A program made the position numbers and the translations under genes. From Calliopsis andreniformis (Eukaryota; Arthropoda; Insecta; Hymenoptera; Andrenidae): 64,000 nucleotides of DNA. The notes beneath the pieces are model-generated. The model did no database searches. It saw only the letters and a list, made by a program, of their open reading frames with translations, and was not told where the DNA came from. Below, piece after piece: positions 61,901-64,000 of this stretch. Numbering within the stretch: the stretch's first letter is position 1; each line of letters opens with the position of its first letter. The DNA is taken from positions 1,984,001 through 2,048,000 of the forward strand of contig NW_027480438.1 of assembly GCF_051401765.1 (NCBI RefSeq), in the 5' to 3' direction.

Positions 61901-64000
61901 CAGTCCTCAATCCTCAATCCTAGATCCTCAATTCGCAATCCTCAATCCTTAATCCTCAATCTTCAATCCTCAATAACCAGTCCTCAAGCTTCAATCCTCA
62001 ATGCTCAATCTTCAATCCTCAGTCCTCAATCCTCAATCCTCAATCATCAATCCTCAATCCTCAACCGTCTGTCCTCGTCCTCAATCCTCAGCCCTCAATC
62101 CTCAATCCTCAATCCTCAAACCTCAATCTTCAATCCTCGATACTCAATCTTCGATCCTCAATCCTCAATCCTCAATCCTCAATCCCCAATCCTCAATCTT
62201 CAATCGTCAATCCTCAATCCTCAATCCTCAATCCTCAATCTGCAATCTTCAATCCTCAATCTTCAACACTCAATCCTCAACCCTCAATCCTCAATCTTCA
62301 ATCCTCAATCCTCAATCCTCAATTCTCAATCCTCAATCTTCAATCCTCAATACTCAGTCTTCAACCCTCAATCCTCAATCCTCAACCCTCAATCCTCAAT
62401 ACTCAGTCTTCAATCCTCAATCCTCAATCCTCAACCCTCAGCCCTCATCCTCAACCCTCAATCCTCAATCCTCAAACCTCAACCTTCAATCCTCAATACT
62501 CAATCTTCGATCCTCAATCCTCAACTCCAGTCCTCAATCTTCAATCCTCAATGCTGAATCCTCAGTCCTCAATCCCCAATCCTCAGTCCTCAATCCTCAA
62601 TCATCAAACCTCAAACCTCAATCCTCAACCCTCAGCCCTCATCCTCAATCCTCAATCCTGAATCCTCAATCCTCAATCTTAAATCCTCAATACTCAGTCT
62701 TCAATCATCAATCCTCAATCCTCAATCCTCAATCCTCAATCCTCAATCCTCAATCTTCAATCCTCAATACTCAGTCTTCAATCATCAATCCTCAATCCTC
62801 AATCCTCAATCCTCAATCCTCAATCATCAATCCTCAATATTCAATCATCAACCTTCAATCCTCAATACTCAATCTTCAATCCTCAATACTCGAACCTCAA
62901 TCGTCAATCCTCATTCTTCAATCCTCAATACACAATCCTCAATCCTCAATCCTCAATCCTCCATCCTCAATTCTCAATCCTCAATCCTCTGTCCTCAGTC
63001 CTCAAACCTCAATCCTCAACCCTCAGCCCTCATCCTCAATCCTCAATCCTGAATCATCAACCTTCAATCCTCAATACTCAATCTTCAATCCTCAATACTC
63101 AATCCTCAATCGTCAATCCTCATTCTTCAATCATCAATACCCAATCCTCAATCCTCAATCCTCAATCCTCCATCCTCAATTCTCAATCCTCAATCCTCAG
63201 TCCTCAGTCCTCAAACCTCAATCCTCAACCCTCAGCCCTCATTCTCAATCCTCAATCCTGAGTCCTCAATCCTCAATCTTCAATCCTCAATCCTCAGTTC
63301 TCAATCATCAATCATCAATCCTCAATCCTCAATCCTCAATCCTCAATAATCAATTCTCAATCATCAACCTTCAAACCTCAATACTCAATCTTCAAACCTC
63401 AATGCTCAATCCACAATCGTCAATTCTCATTCTTCAATCCTCAATACCCAATCCTCAATCATCAATCCTCTATCCTCCATCCTTAATCCTCAATCCTCAA
63501 TCCTCTGTCCTCAGTCCTCAAACGTCAACCCTCAACCCTCAGCCCTCAGCCCTCATCCTCAATCCTCAATCCTGAATCCTCAATCCTCAATCTTCAATCC
63601 TCAATCTTCAATCCTGAATAATCAATCTCCAATCCTGGATCCTCAATCCCCAATCCTCAATCCTTAATCCTCAATCTTCAATCCACAATCCCCAGTCCTC
63701 AATCTTCAATCCTCAATGCTGAATTCTCAGTCCTCAATCGCCAATCCTCAGTCCTCAATCCTCAATCATCAAACCTTAAACCTCAATCCTCAACCCTCAG
63801 CCCTCATCCTCAATCCTCAATCCTGAATCCTCAATCCTCAATCTTAAATCCTCAATACTCAGTCTTCAATCATCAATCCTCAATCCTCAATCCTCAATCC
63901 TCAATCCTCAATCTTCAATCCACAATCCCCAGTCCTCAATCTTCAATCCTCAATGCTGAATCCTCAGTCCTCAATCCCCAATCCTCAGTCCTCAATCCCC
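61901..64000 (+). repeat. Right flank: core-free, more uniform array
   Basis: No core was found. Long runs are close to the pure monomer. A higher-order signal persists: a segment with CAATGCTGAATCCTCAGTCC occurs near 62,550 and 63,953, and as CAATGCTGAATTCTCAGTCC near 63,715 (spacings about 1,165 and 237 bp). One AGATCC-type landmark lies near 63,617, changed to TGGATCC. The array continues past the right edge of the window. Confidence 0.8.

Larger units (their letters stand above)
1..64000 (+). repeat. Heptanucleotide satellite array, monomer TCAATCC
   Basis: Every line of the window is built from a 7-bp monomer, consensus TCAATCC, with single-base variants such as TCAATAC, TTCAATC, TCAGTCC, TCAACCC, CCCAATC and TCAAACC. 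Orientation never switches: I found no run of the complement (GGATTGA). G is very rare on this strand, typically 0-4 per 60-base line. No gene, RNA gene, mobile element or regulatory signal interrupts it. Long + strand reading frames exist only because the monomer has no stop in any + frame. They lack ribosome-binding sequence, often begin at GTG or TTG, and change length with single-heptamer slips. Simple tandem arrays with nested higher-order repeats are a known hallmark of eukaryotic satellite DNA. Assignment to a particular chromosome region or organism is inference. Confidence 0.97.

Noticed and set aside
62001..63575. 524-residue open frame at the right end, and 397 residues at 59,892-61,085
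   Set aside because: Same cause: near-pure monomer gives long open frames by chance. No domain, signal peptide or other protein feature apart from the heptad cycle.
1..64000. CRISPR array
   Set aside because: There is no alternation of constant repeats with unique spacers. All sequence is the same heptamer family.
1..64000. Telomere: the complement TTGAGGA resembles the plant-type heptamer TTTAGGG
   Set aside because: Two of seven positions differ, the array is highly degenerate with higher-order repeats, and no TTTAGGG run is present. Shared length alone is weak evidence.
1..64000. Cyanobacterial STRR heptanucleotide repeats
   Set aside because: Those families have different sequences and occur as short tracts between genes. 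Nothing here resembles flanking bacterial genes.
1..64000. Coiled-coil protein from a heptad repeat
   Set aside because: The seven-residue period comes from 7-nt DNA units read in triplets. The cycle contains proline and has no charged a-g pattern typical of coiled coils.
1..64000. Genes on the minus strand
   Set aside because: The complement of the monomer carries TGA in every frame each 21 nt, and no minus-strand stretch escapes this for a useful length.

Overview
The whole 64 kb window is a single satellite-type array. I can support no gene in it. The monomer is a heptamer, consensus TCAATCC (complement GGATTGA), repeated head to tail in one orientation from the first base to the last. 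Common variants are TCAATAC, TTCAATC, TCAGTCC, TCAACCC, CCCAATC and TCAAACC. G is almost absent from the + strand. I see no tRNA, rRNA, CRISPR, transposase, terminator, promoter or Shine-Dalgarno-like sequence. Long + strand reading frames are a by-product of the monomer. Seven is not divisible by three, so all three + frames read the same stop-free heptapeptide (S-S-I-L-N-P-Q), while the complement hits TGA every 21 nt in every frame.

The array has order above the heptamer. About one hundred copies of a roughly 120-bp 'core' (recognised by AGAATATCC or GGAATATCG followed by AATTC) are scattered through it. They come in an A form (CCTGAATTCTCATGG) and a B form (CCTCAATTCACAG). In A-then-B pairs the spacing is repeatedly 280 bp, which is 40 heptamers. 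Core clusters and degenerate heptamers form longer units: ~0.99-kb units at 1-2777, a ~2.1-3.3 kb X segment present six times, and a 6,549-bp unit in tandem. Around these lies a tandem megarepeat: copy I ~2,778-27,491 and copy II ~27,492-55,303. Copy II carries two extra blocks (~1,244 and ~1,865 bp).

Right of 55,303 the pattern changes. There is a mosaic block to ~56,950, a 2.4-kb tandem duplication to ~61,484, one isolated A-B pair at 61,499/61,779, and then a more uniform core-free array to the end. From shared single-base variants, the 6.5-kb duplication came first, the 25-kb duplication followed, and local deletions, insertions and a short conversion-like patch came last.

Organism: not determinable from this sequence. 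A gene-free, single-orientation array over 64 kb with nested higher-order repeats is most typical of eukaryotic constitutive heterochromatin (pericentromeric, subtelomeric or B-chromosome-like). Heptanucleotide tandem repeats also occur in bacteria, for example the STRR repeats of heterocystous cyanobacteria, but as short tracts. All coordinates of duplicated blocks come from reading by eye, so boundaries are good to roughly 10-50 bp.
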